A stretch of DNA of 36,442 nucleotides from Pelargonium cotyledonis (Eukaryota > Streptophyta > Magnoliopsida > Geraniales > Geraniaceae): the NCBI GenBank assembly GCA_036897625.1, contig JAYMTA010000166.1:1-36442 (forward strand). The letters run 5' to 3'. The notes under the pieces are model-generated. The model was not told the DNA's origin and made no database searches. It was given only the letters and a program-made list of their open reading frames with translations. Both the position numbers and the translations under genes were made by a program. How positions within the stretch are numbered: position 1 is the stretch's first letter; every line of letters begins with the position of its first letter. This document shows, piece by piece, positions 11,583 through 23,200 of the stretch.

Positions 11583-14500
11583 ATGGGTTCCAAGCTTGGA
11601 ATGTGGAATGTGGTAGTGTTGGTGTGGTTTTGTTCATGGATTGGTTCTGTTTCAGCTTCTGTATCTTATGACCACAAAGCTATTACCATCAATGGCCATA
11701 GAAGGATCCTCATTTCTGGATCCATTCACTACCCAAGAAGCACACCTGAGGTACTGAACAAAATGTGGTTCATTGTTCTCTCTGATTTTCTGTGTTTTCA
11801 AGCCTTTTCTCCATCTGGGCACATCTAAAAATTTGTTCTTTTTGGGTTTAGCTCTCATGGGTCTGGTTTTGTTCACTTTCTGATTCCTGGGTTTGTTGCA
11901 GATGTGGCCAGATCTTATTGAGAAAGCCAAAGAAGGAGGCTTGGATGTGATTCAGACATATGTTTTCTGGAATGGGCATGAGCCTTCTCCTGGCAAAGTA
12001 TGTGCAAAATCATTTGTTATGAGTCATTTCTTTTTTATTTTTCACAAATGGATTTAGAGTTGATTTTGTGGAATTCACTTTTTTTACAGTACTATTTTGA
12101 GGAAAGGTATGATCTGGTGAAATTTATCAAGCTGGTGAAGCAAGCAGGTCTCTATGTTCATCTCAGGATTGGTCCTTATGTTTGTGCTGAGTGGAACTTT
12201 GGGTAAGATTTATCAGATTAAAGTTTTCGTTTTGTTTTGAAAATGTTGAAGTTTTGAGCTAAATTTGCATTTTTTTTTTGTTTCAGTGGTTTCCCAGTTT
12301 GGCTCAAGTACATACCTGGTATCAATTTCAGAACTGATAATGGACCTTTCAAGGTATACATTTTTCATCCTCAGAACCTAGGTTTCCTCTTATATCTCAT
12401 TGCTCTTCCCAATTTTTATCAAGTTTTGAATTTTGATTTTGATTTTGATTTTGATTTTGATTTTGTGTGTGTTCTTTATTTGCTACAATCAAGCATGAAA
12501 TGGAAAAATTCACTAGAAAGATTGTGAATATGATGAAAGCTGAAAGATTGTTTGAGTCTCAAGGTGGTCCAATTATTCTATCTCAGGTTAGGCTTCATTT
12601 TCTGCAATCTGAATTTGAACATGAATAGAATAAAATTAGAGACTTAGAGTACTTAGTGTTGCTTCGTTTTCAATATGATTGTGACAGATTGAGAATGAGT
12701 ACGGTCCAATGGAATACGAACTTGGTGCACCCGGTCAAGCATACACCAAATGGGCTGCGAAAATGGCTGTGGGTCTTGGCACCGGCGTGCCGTGGGTCAT
12801 GTGCAAGCAAGATGATGCGCCGGATCCTGTTGTAAGTGTGACCTAAATATCTCTTTCATTCGATAAACAATCTTTTACGATGTATCTCCACTTTTCATGT
12901 CACAATCTATACCCGTTGTTTATGGTTTTCATGTCATGTCTCATCATGTATAGTGGGGTTGCTAGTGAATAGTGTAATGTCTTCTTGTTTGGTCATGGCT
13001 TAAATGAATTATTAGTCCTCATTGCACATGGCTTCACTTTGCTCTTTCTAGGTCCTATCTGTTACACTTTGTCTTTATACAATTCCATGTGAGCCGTGTG
13101 GTTTCGTAACTACTAGTTTGCTAGAACTTTTTGGTAATTCGAATCATAAAACCTTATTGCTTTGTTAGTATGTAGTACGTGTTTGAGTGTTTTTGCTTTG
13201 TCCTATCAGATTAACGCTTGCAATGGTTTCTACTGCGATTACTTCTCTCCAAACAAAAATTATAAGCCCAAGATGTGGACCGAAGCCTGGACTGGCTGGT
13301 AATTTTACATGCTTATTATCGCTGATCCAAGAACTAGTTTTTCAAGTAGAATTCAGTCCATAGTATGTATTGGCTCACTTTCGTTCTTTTTACTTATGAA
13401 GGTTCACTGAATTTGGAGGTCCAGTTCCATACCGACCAGCCGAAGACTTGGCATTTTCAGTTGCAAGGTTTATACAGAAAGGAGGGTCGTTCATTAATTA
13501 CTACATGGTAGCTAAAAACAGTTTGCTGAATTTACCAAGTATTCTATTTATTGATTTGGTTCAATCCAACTAAATTTTGGCTTTTCATTTTTATACTTCT
13601 AGTATCACGGAGGAACAAATTTTGGGAGAACAGCTGGCGGTCCATTCATTGCTACTACCTATGATTATGATGCTCCACTCGATGAGTATGGTAAGCACCA
13701 TGAACTCATGCTTTCAATGGTATTTATTTAGTTCAGTGTGGGTTTCTCCATAATCTGGTTTGTGATGTTTGTGTTTTATAGACCTGAGCTAGTCATGTAT
13801 TCTTTACTGTTTAGTTTCTATAAAAATGTTACTTTCACGCCATGTAAAAAAAAAGTGAAAAAGGATTCGGGTCTGAACATCAGTTTCTCCATGATCAACA
13901 CAACTACCATTCCATATTGGAAATTAGGTCATGGATGACAATTAGCCTTCTTTTCCTTGTACAAAGACTTTGATTCAAGAAGACAGTTGATTATGTCTTA
14001 ACTGAACAGTTCTGGACATAAACAATCCCATAATTCCTTGGTGGGTCCTCCCCACCGTCACTAAAATTAGTTGTGAGCCGGGTTTTTTGATAAAGATGTT
14101 TTTATTTTATTAGTTTGTCTACAAACATTAGTATACTCGAAAAAATCTAACTTTTTTTTTCCCGGTGTAGGACTATTGAGACAACCTAAATGGGGCCATT
14201 TGAAGGATCTGCACAGAGCAATTAAGCTGTGTGAACCAGCTTTAATCTCCGGAGACTCCATTGTGACACCACTCGGAAACTATCAAGAGGTTAATTTTCA
14301 TCATTGTCTTAAGACTCCTGTACTAAGATGTATACAAACTATCCTTACCCCGATATTTCTATTTTTATAATACAGGCTCATATATTCAAATCGAAGTCTG
14401 GAGGGTGCGCCGCATTTCTCGCAAATTATAATCCACGATCATTTGCAAAGGTGGCTTTTAGAAATATGCATTACAACTTGCCCCCCTGGTCTATCAGCAT

Positions 14501-17500
14501 CCTTCCCGACTGCAAGAATACTGTTTATAACACTGCAAGGGTAAGAAAATAAGGTTCTAATATCATTATCGAAATGCTATATTGATGAAGTATCCGCTTC
14601 GTAAATTTTTATAAAAACTTTACCTTCAGTTCTTCCACAATATATAGTTTTGTGAATTTGGTAATGTTATATTTAATACGTTGACATTCTTTTATTAAAT
14701 TTGCTATACAGATTGGTGCTCAAAGCGCACAGATGAAGATGACTCCTGTTCCGGTCCATGGAGGACTGTCTTGGCAAGCATATAATGAAGAAACAGCCTC
14801 ATATGATGACAATTCATTCACAACTGTTGGGTTGTTGGAGCAGATCAATACAACAAGAGACGCCTCGGACTACTTGTGGTACATGACAGAGTGAGTAAAA
14901 ACATAATTTCTCAACTCTTTACGGTATATTGATTAATAACATCTCCCAATCATTTTATTGGACTGTGGTTCAATATTCCGATCTTTAATACACGCTCTCT
15001 CTTCTCAGCGTTAAGATTGATCCCAATGAGGGATTTTTGAGGACTGGAAAGTATCCTAATCTTCACGTGTCGTCGGCTGGCCATGCTTTGCATGTTTTCA
15101 TCAACGGTCAACTAGCAGGTGAGTGGCATATTATGCAACAGCTTCTACAATGACAAATGATTTGACTATTTTGTTTTATTCAAATTTTCATATTCTATGG
15201 AAGGATCATCTTTAAATTCATCCTCCCAATAATCTTACTATACAGTTGGGTAAGAGGTAGTGGTGCTAATTCATGATTCAGAAAACCGTAAAAAGAAATG
15301 GGGATAGTGAAACATCATGAAGTAAATAATACACTTTGTAATTTCCGTTCTTGACAAAGTTTTTTGTTTTTGGCAGGAACTGCTTATGGAAGTTTAGAAT
15401 TCCCAAAATTAACTTTTAGTGAAGGTGTGAAGCTGAGAGCTGGTATCAACAAAATCTCACTTCTAAGCATTGCCGTTGGTCTCCCGGTTTGTCCTCTCTC
15501 TCTCTAACATGCATGCTATCCATTATCCGTGTTTTCACGAGTCTAATGTTTCATTATTTTACCTTTGTCTTCCATATGATTGGTTCAGAACGTTGGTCCA
15601 CATTTTGAGACATGGAATGCTGGTGTTCTCGGCCCAGTTACTCTGAATGGCCTCAATGAGGGAAGGAGAGATTTGTCGTGGCAAAAATGGTCTTACAAGG
15701 TTTATTTTCATACATTGTGCTGTGTCTTATTGTGTTTTCGACTTTCCATAGCATGCTTGATACTCATTCAAATTTGTTATTCCTCATCAGGTTGGTCTCG
15801 AGGGAGAAGCGCTGAGTCTTCACTCACTCAGTGGGAGCTCCTCTGTTGAGTGGGTAGAAGGATCATTTGTCTCTCGCAGGCAAGCACTAATGTGGTATAA
15901 AGTAAGTATTTTGAACCTCGTCTCTTACAACTTTGCTTGTTCACTAATAAACTATTTTACTACAAAAATACGTTGGGATTTGAAATATGCTTCTCAAAAC
16001 AGAATTCCTTCCATTCCAAAATGAGTGCCCATTTTGGGACAGCGGGAGTACATATTATTTTTGTTATCTCTACCAAACTAATATAAGAAAAACTACATAT
16101 AGTCTATGAAAAAGAGCTTACATCCAAGCGCACCTGTTAGCTTCAAAACATTCAGTGGAAAAAAGAGTTTTAACTTCTCGATATGGAACTTATTTGTGAA
16201 GGCTTAAAGCTAATATTGATGTCCTTTTCATTTTCTAGACTACTTTCAGTGCTCCGGCTGGAGATAGACCATTGGCTTTAGATATGGGAAGCATGGGAAA
16301 AGGTCAAATTTGGATAAACGGAAGGGCTGTTGGACGCTACTGGCCTGCATATAAAGCATCTGGAAATTGTGGTACTTGCAACTATGCTGGATCATTTAAC
16401 GAGAAAAAATGCTTAACTAATTGTGGAGAGCCTTCTCAAAGATGGTAAAAAACAAAACAAATCGTGTTTTGCAGCTATGTTTCTGCATGTTTTATGTTAT
16501 TGACAAGCGGACTTATGTCTGATAACAGGTATCATGTCCCTCGTTCGTGGCTAAACCCGACAGGAAATTTATTGGTTGTATTTGAGGAATGGGGTGGAGA
16601 TCCAAATGGTATTTCTTTGGTTAGAAGAGATATAGATAGTTTATGTGCCGATATTTACGAGTGGCAGCCGAATCTTATGAATTATCAGATGCAAGCCTCT
16701 GGTAAAGTGAATAAGCCTCTGAGGCCTAAAGCCCATTTATGGTGTGCCGCGGGGCAGAAAATCTCGTCGATAAAGTTCGCTAGCTTTGGAACTCCCGAAG
16801 GAACTTGTGGAAGCTTCCGGGAGGGGAGCTGTCACGCCCACAAATCTTATGATGCTTTTGAAAGGGTACGTTAAAGTCTTTAATAACTGTCTTCTCCATA
16901 GTAGAAAATATTAGATTTCTCAACTCTTTCTATTTGGTATTCGATTTTCCCGAGATTTTACACACAAAACACACACTATGGTAATGAATTTTCATAGTAT
17001 AGCCGTATGGCCTCCTTTTGGAGAAATTTATAGAGGATAAGCCTTAGCGCAACCGTAAGGTTGTTATATGATTTTCTTGAGAATATATGCATTAAACCAT
17101 GGTAATCAAATTTATAGCATAGCCTTATGGGCTCTTTTAGAGAAATATATAGAAAGCCTTGGCGCTCATTGTAAGGTTGCTGACTTGCGACTTTGAGGTT
17201 ATGAATTTATGTTGATGAAACATCCTTTTTCCAAAAAAATGAGTAAGGTTGCGTACATTAATGAGCGTCTCTAGACTCTAGTGGCGAGGTACGGGTTGTG
17301 GAACTTACGTGCAAAATGTGCGGGTTTGCTAATGAGAACGATCTTTCCATTCCTTGTGTTTGTATTAAACTTTGGAATGATAATCTCATTCCCATTCCCG
17401 CTTTAGTTTGTAATCCAAACTCTGCTTATTGCTTGTGTAGCTTCTATAAACCCTAACTATTGTTTCTACCTAACTCTCTAATGCACACAACCTTTGCTGA

Positions 17501-18189
17501 TTTATAAAACCCTCGATTGTGCACGTGTCGAGCTCACCGATAAAGAAAAATGTGAGACTCGCACGTGAGGGGTTGAGAAGTGGGTGTTATCCCACATTGG
17601 AAAAATAGAATGAGAACGAGCTAAATATAATGGTGGTAGTCAAACCCTACTAATAAGGTTGACTTTTTAGTATGTGAAGCCCAAACCATTATATTTAGCC
17701 CGTGTCTGAAATTTAACATGCTATCAGAGCTGATTTTGATCCATACCTGGACCCGTTTATGTTGCCTCCCCCTGTGGTCTCCGGCCCGCTTGCAGATGGA
17801 TATGCCAAGATAAATACCTACACGTGAGGGGGAGTGCTGATTTATAAAACCCTCAATTGTGCACGTGTTGAGCTCACCGATAAAGAAAAATGTGAGACTC
17901 GCACGTGAGGGGTTGAGAAGTGGGTGTTGTCCCACATTGGAAAACAGAATGAGAACACCTTTTAGTATGGGAAGCCCAAACTATTATATGTAGCCCGTGG
18001 CTGAAATTTAACAATTTTAGTATGGAAAGCCCAAACCATTATATGTAGCCCGTGGCTGAAATTTAACAATTCTTGCAGACATGCATTGGACAAAACTCGT
18101 GCTCTGTAACAGTAGCACCCGAAATGTTCGGAGGAGATCCATGTCCAAGTGTCATGAAGAAACTCTCTGTCGAGGTAGTTTGCAGCTAA
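11583..18189 (+). CDS. BGAL1: Beta-galactosidase, GH35 family, with C-terminal SUEL lectin domain (BGAL1-like)
   Basis: Secreted exo-beta-galactosidase (EC 3.2.1.23) expected to trim beta-galactosyl residues from cell-wall galactans and arabinogalactans in the apoplast. The 19 exons are 11583-11750, 11902-11997, 12090-12202, 12287-12353, 12494-12586, 12688-12831, 13210-13298, 13402-13507, 13603-13690, 14171-14289, 14376-14540, 14712-14890, 15009-15118, 15377-15486, 15589-15699, 15791-15901, 16239-16444, 16529-16865 and 18079-18189. They sum to 2523 nt, 840 aa, close to Arabidopsis BGAL1 as I recall it. A signal peptide covers about residues 1-26. The GH35 signature [15 protein letters not shown] ends exon 5 and opens exon 6; E183 is the predicted acid/base. 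E252 in WTEAWTGW is the predicted nucleophile. A cysteine-rich galactose-lectin (SUEL) domain covers about 756-840. The start is the ATG before GSKLGMW, which gives the signal peptide directly. All junctions are GT-AG. Intron 18 is swollen by transposons; intron 16 holds a MITE remnant. Confidence 0.95.
12431..12465 (+). repeat. (TTTTGA)n hexanucleotide microsatellite in intron 4 of the beta-galactosidase gene
   Basis: Five perfect copies plus a partial sixth, just upstream of the exon 5 acceptor at 12493. The T-rich repeat overlaps the region expected to hold the branch point and polypyrimidine signal. Confidence 0.85.
16005..16048. mobile_element. Collapsed Stowaway MITE remnant in intron 16 of the beta-galactosidase gene
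   Basis: TTCCTTCCATTCCAAAATGAG is followed almost at once by the inverted end CATTTTGGGACAGCGGGAG, so the two terminal repeats sit nearly head to head with the interior gone. The ends match the Stowaway consensus seen at 9511. TA follows the right end at 16049-16050; no TA is retained on the left. Confidence 0.6.
16978..17182 (+). repeat. Diverged tandem duplication, about 121-bp spacing, in intron 18 of the beta-galactosidase gene
   Basis: ATGGTAATGAATTTTCATAG at 16978 and ATGGTAATCAAATTTATAGC at 17099 begin two similar blocks. Each continues through ATAGCC-TATGG, a GAGAAAT-TATAGA stretch, then GCCTT-GCGC and GTAAGGTTG. The second block runs on into SINE-like sequence. The copies differ at many positions, so the duplication is old. 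Confidence 0.6.
17154..17340 (+). mobile_element. Degenerate tRNA-derived SINE (Au-SINE-like) in intron 18
   Basis: AAGCCTTGGCGCTCATTGTA and AGGTTGCTGACTTGCGACTT resemble the tRNA-like head (box A region) of plant Au-type SINEs as I recall it. GAGGTTATGAATTTATG sits where box B (GGTTCGAGTC) would be and is decayed. GTAAGGTTGCGTACATTA further on matches the family's conserved GTAAGGCTGCGTACA body. A partial head copy lies upstream at 17035-17064. Ends and target-site duplications are not identifiable. Confidence 0.45.
17495..18013 (+). mobile_element. TRIM-type miniature LTR retrotransposon in intron 18 of the beta-galactosidase gene
   Basis: Left LTR 17495-17718 (224 bp) and right LTR 17835-18013 (179 bp) both begin TGCTGATTTATAAAACCCTC and end CTGAAATTTAACA, giving TG...CA termini. 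They differ by a roughly 45-bp segment present only in the left copy plus scattered substitutions. Directly after the left LTR is TGCTATCAGAGC (17719-17730), one mismatch from the initiator tRNA-Met primer-binding site TGGTATCAGAGC. Directly before the right LTR is the polypurine tract GAGGGGGAG (17826-17834). The 116-bp interior has no coding capacity, which defines a terminal-repeat retrotransposon in miniature. It needs enzymes supplied in trans. The flanks show no clear 5-bp target duplication. It lies in the same orientation as the gene. Confidence 0.85.
18014..18068 (+). repeat. Tandem 55-bp duplication of the TRIM right-LTR tail
   Basis: This block repeats 17959-18013 almost exactly (TTTTAGTATGG, GCCCAAACCATTATATGTAG, CTGAAATTTAACA). 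It ends 10 nt before exon 19 of the beta-galactosidase gene, leaving only ATTCTTGCAG between the transposon-derived DNA and the splice site. Confidence 0.85.
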
Positions 18190-18700
18190 TATATCAAGAT
18201 ACATCACACAATCCTGCAAGATCAAAGGCTCTTTATCAGTTTCCCAAGTTTTCATTACAGCTATTTGGATCCTCATTTCGGTAACTTAAGTCTACGTATT
18301 CAATCGCGATGTTCATTTGTTTCGGCTTTTCCAGGGTGAAGTTGTACAAATATACAACACACCAGATGGTTGAGAGCCCTATAGGTTAAAATTTATTGTT
18401 GCAGAGAAGCCCAAGCTCCCATGTAAATAATTTATCAGTTGCTGAATATGATTGGAACAAGGGAGGGTTTGGTTGGAGCTAGCTGCTGGCACATTGAGAC
18501 TTGACACAATTTTGAGTCCATGTGCAAATGTTTTGTAGTAAAATATGAAACCTATGTGGTTTCTAGTTGTGTTATTTTTGTACCTTATCTATGTAATGTA
18601 CTATAAAGCAATTTGTCTCATTGCTTTTTGTTCTTGTAAGGATTCAGAGATAATTATATAAAGCTTACTTAATTGTGTTATGTTTATTTCTTTGGAAGTT
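18190..18700 (+). other. Beta-galactosidase 3' UTR and downstream flank
   Basis: Non-coding sequence after the TAA at 18187-18189. No canonical AATAAA is seen in the first 300 nt. The U-rich stretches around 18560-18640 are where polyadenylation is likely. The frame at 18081-18284 that overlaps it is a shadow of exon 19. Confidence 0.5.
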
Positions 18701-19082
18701 CTTGTTTGTATGGAATGTTTTAAAAACCGGACTCGAAAGGTGACCAGAGCTCATAGTTTATTTTTGCAGGTTTAGGATGCATAAAATAAGTCTTGTCAAT
18801 TTTTGTGTCGTATAAATCTGAATATTTTAATTGCCAAAATGGTGCATCCCTTTTGGATTAGTTTTTTTTTTTTTATATTAATTTGAAACGAAAAACACGA
18901 ACCGAAACTCGAATTGCCAGCTCAGCATGCTGCACACTAAAACTTTCATACAAATGCTGCTTTGAAATTTTATATTTGCTTGGAGTTTATGGGTAAAATA
19001 TTTCAGAGAATGGTCTATAGATTTGAAGACAAGTAGGGGCACATGTAGATGTAAGAGCTTATAATCATATAGTCATAGGGTT
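18701..19082. other. Intergenic DNA between convergent genes
   Basis: AT-rich sequence between the beta-galactosidase gene and the minisatellite, with no gene or repeat identified. Confidence 0.45.
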
Positions 19083-19305
19083 GGACTTTTAACTGCAGTT
19101 ATTAACTTCGGTTACAAACTGCAATACTATAAATGTTTCGGACTTTTTACTGCAGTTATAAACTGCGATTAAAAACTGCAAATAACACAAAGTTTTGGAC
19201 TTTTAACTGCAGTTATTATATGCGGTTAAAAACTGCAATATTGTAACGTTTTTGGTCTTTTAACTGCAGTTAGTAACGGCAATAAAATTGCCTTCAGTTA
19301 TTAAC
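19083..19305 (+). repeat. Minisatellite, 57-bp unit, about 3.9 copies
   Basis: Units begin GGACTTTTAACTGCAGTTAT or close variants at 19083, 19140, 19197 and 19254, exactly 57 bp apart. Each holds the palindrome AACTGCAGTT and a following GCGGTTAAAAACTGCA-type segment, so each unit can also fold back. The copies differ at a few positions. It lies in the convergent intergenic region, outside any gene. Confidence 0.9.
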
Positions 19306-20230
19306 GTTATTCAGCTCTCTTTGAAGTTTGAACAAGTCATTTTTCTAATGCTTTCCGTTTTTCAATTTTGTCATCTCTCCTATTTCAATTCGGTCTTAGG
19401 TCCACTCTTGAGAAACGATAGTCCACCTTTTATTTGATTTCCAGTTCTCACATGTTATTTTTTCCCTCCACATTTAATAATCTCATTTGTGGATTATGAG
19501 TTTGTATGAATCCATACATTTAGAGTAACTATCCTTCCAGTAGATTGAAAAATTTAGCCTCATACTCGTGGATACTCAAAACCTGATTCATATTGAACAC
19601 AGTTTGTATGTAAACCCACAACCCGATCTCAACCCAAAACCTGAAATGACTTTTTAACTGTTAAGTAGGGCATAATCAACTCGAGTAAGCAATCAGTTAA
19701 AAGATTATAAAATTAAGTCGAGTTTGCAATCGTTAGGTCAAACTTTAAATCGGGTTGAGTATGCAATTGTCGATTCAAACTAATAAAACCTGGTGGTATG
19801 AGCTCAGCTCATTGAAAAACAAATCCACATTTTTCAACATCCTGCATCGATGAATAAATTTTAAAATATTCACTCAAAATGTAAGACCAACCTTTCGACT
19901 ATCAAGGCTCAATCATCGAGTTTCATACCATTCGCACAACACGGGATTGGTAACACCAACACAAGAAATGAAAATTTTAACAAGCACATTAATGTTGGCA
20001 ATAGTTGATATTATATCTAAACAGCTACTAATGGCATATACTATAAAGGATACAATTCGTAACATTTAAGCAAAATTGACAGACCAAGCCCTACGCTACA
20101 TTCAGCAAAATGGTAAAACTCTAAGGCGGGGAGGAAAAATTCATGTGCAAACCTGAGAGAAGCTCGCAAACCTTTGCTGCTTCACCTTCTAGGTCCCGAG
20201 CTTGTGTAGTCTTCACCATTGTTATTCAGA
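19306..20230. other. Intergenic DNA and TMN gene 3' UTR
   Basis: No gene is supported. The part next to 20231 is the expected 3' UTR of the minus-strand TMN gene. The 61-codon plus-strand frame at 20143-20328 is antisense to its last exon. Confidence 0.5.
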
Positions 20231-23200
20231 TCAGTCAATTTTCACTGATGAGTAGATCTTCCGGACGAACCAGAAGCATGAGTAGAAGCCAATTGTTCCG
20301 GTCAAGACGAAGAAAGCGTATGAGATGATTACCATGTACCCGAAGTAGAGGATACCAGAAACTAGCTTTGTGATTTCCAACTTGGTGAAGAAGTAGAAAA
20401 TTGAGTAAAGGAAGAGATACAAGGCGGAGGAGCCGGCAGTCAGGTACGATCTCCACCACCAGTTGTAGTCTTCGCTGCACAACTGGAAGTAGCAGAGGAC
20501 AATGGTTATCTCGGCGCATGTGATTAAGAGGATAACAAACACGATGAAGAGGAAGCCGAAGATGTAGTAGAACTGGTTGAGCCATATTGATGTCAAGATG
20601 AAGAAGAGCTCGATGAAAACAGCCCCAAATGGAAGGATGCCGCCGATTAGTATGGAGAAGACTGGAGTCATGTACCACGCCTGCTCGGGTACTTGTCGAG
20701 GAATTTTGTTTGTCTTGACCGGATCTTCAATGGCGGGTTTTTTGAAACCCAAGTAACTACCCACAAAGGCCAATGGAACTGATATGCCGAACCATAAACA
20801 GACAAGGGCAAACATAGTTCCAAAGGGCACTGCACCAGAAGATTGCTCGCCCCAGATCAGTGCATTCAGTACAAAGAAGATTGCAAACAGAATACCTGGA
20901 AACATGAAGGCAGTTTTTAAGGTATTCCTCTTCCATTCTGTGCCCTTGAACATTTTGTACAAGCGGGACGAGGAGTAACCGGCAAATAAGCCCATGAAAA
21001 CCCACAAGAGAACCATAGCAGTCATGAGACCTCCTCGGTTTGAAGGAGACAAAAATCCCAACAATGCAAATATCATTGTTACGAGAGTCATGGCGAATAT
21101 CTGAACACCAGTGCCAACGTAGACACAAAGTAAATTGGAATTTACAGGTGCCCTAAAAACATCTCCATGAACGAGTTTCCATCCTGTTTCTTCCTGAGCC
21201 TCATCTTGGGTTTCCAACTGGTTGTAATTGGAAATGTCTTTGTACAGAGTTCTCATCATGATCATTGCCACCATACCGGAGAGGAAAAGAACAATCATCA
21301 GAGAGTTAATGATGGAGAACCAGTGAATCTGATCATCGTTCATGAGCAGGTACGTGTCCCATCGAGATGCCCATTTGATATCACTCTCCTTGAAGGTAAC
21401 GTCGTACGTAAACACAATATCCTTTCCTGTGTCAACTTCTTGTGGAACAGTGCTACCTTGTATCAAGTTTTTGGTGTTCTCATTGCAGGTTGCTATCTTA
21501 GGATTCTTCTCATCCCACTCCTTGTATTCATGATTAATACTGTTAAAAATGAAATGAGAACACAAAATCACCATAAGAAGCTATTTGGCAATGAACAAAT
21601 GCACAATAAGCAAAGTGCAGAGAATTTCCACAACAGATCACATTAAACATTAATGGCAGTATAACAAAAGATAGACAAGGCATACATGATCCATCTAGCA
21701 ATTGGAAGATCTCATATACAAATCAGCGTCTGCCAGGGTTCAAGAAAATCTGACAGTCACAGCAGCAGAATAACTCCTACAGCAAAATCTTTTCTCTTGT
21801 TGCAAACAATTCTGAAAACCTATCTCTAAGATGCATACTATGACCTTCTAAAGCTACAACCATTATTTTGAGTAATTGTTGCATAAAAGAACATTGTGAC
21901 ACATCATTTCACTAAAAAATACAATACTCTATTCCCAGTCTCTAGAAAAGGACAAAGCAATCATACCCATGTTCAAGACAAACCTTACCCTTGGATGGAA
22001 AAAGAACAGTGTATCAACCAATGGTCTTTTCTGTCTTCAATATTTTGTTTGAGTACCCATCAGGTTATATTGTTATCCAGTTTCCATCAAAACCATATAC
22101 TGAATAAGACATGCCAATTGAACACTACATGCTATCCAAAAGGAAAGAAAAGAAAGGAATGGTGCGAACCTGTTTGGAGTAACCTCAAAACCAACGATTC
22201 GAGCAGAATCAGATTCAGCATCTCTGTGATACATGACTCTAAAGCTCAAGTGGTTATTGATGAAGTATTTCTCTTCTTTGCTCTGCACAAGAAACAAGTG
22301 AGAATTATAACATAACACTGTAAACTTTGACAAAAGGGAGTTGCATACTGAAGCATACCCCTGCATAATTCCCTTTGAACCCAACACGGAAACCATGTTC
22401 ATATGTTGTTGATTGAACTCCATCCCTCCTTTGTCTAAGAACAGCGACAGGAAGGTTATCTAGAATCCTGCATAACCATATTAGAGAGCTTAGCGTAGCA
22501 AAAAGAAGAAAAAAATCACATATAATCTTCATAAAATATTACCACATATGGACATGAAATGCATATAGTTGCTACAAGCAACTCATTAAGCTAAAGTAGT
22601 CCGAACATTTACGAGATAAAAGGAGACCGCAATTAAAACACAAAAAATAAAAAATTCCATGACTTACATATTAACACGATATTCATCATCAATTTTTTCC
22701 TTGAAATTCTTTGCAGATTCTGCATCAAGCTTTATTCGACAGGCCACAGTGCATACCATGTCATTCCTCATAAGAAACTGGGCAGAAAACATGAAATTAG
22801 GTCCACATAAATGAAGTACTAAGAACACAACACTACGTAAAGTATTGTGCACGTTTGGTACCAGTTAGAATCAAATAAAATAGACAAAGGACTAAATGCT
22901 TACAGTATACACAGAGTTCTCAATACGGTCACCTCGAAGAACCTCCCCCAAATTCTCTGCATTGTTTATAATCTTGGGGGGCTTACAGTAGTTCAAGTAG
23001 TAGTAGTCATATGGAAGTTGTGTCTTTGTAGATGACAACTTGTTCACTTTTACAGAAAGGGGATCATCCTATCAAGAGATAACAAACATGCATTAAGCTT
23101 CTATGGATTAAAACTCAAAAATGAAGAACAAAGTGGGGATTATATCTCCAAAATCAACCAACTCTTTACCCTTTATCAGTGCTTTAAGATATTTAATTTC

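Noticed and set aside
17621..18276. Two 104-codon minus-strand frames in BGAL1 intron 18
   Set aside because: They fall in TRIM LTR sequence and antisense to exon 19; repeated LTR sequence explains their similarity to each other.
20235..21128. Minus-strand frames of 147 and 123 codons within the TMN last exon
   Set aside because: They are frame-shifted shadows of the conserved nonaspanin membrane domain.
21167..21646. 159-codon plus-strand frame
   Set aside because: Antisense to the TMN last exon; openness follows from the codon bias of the hydrophobic coding strand.
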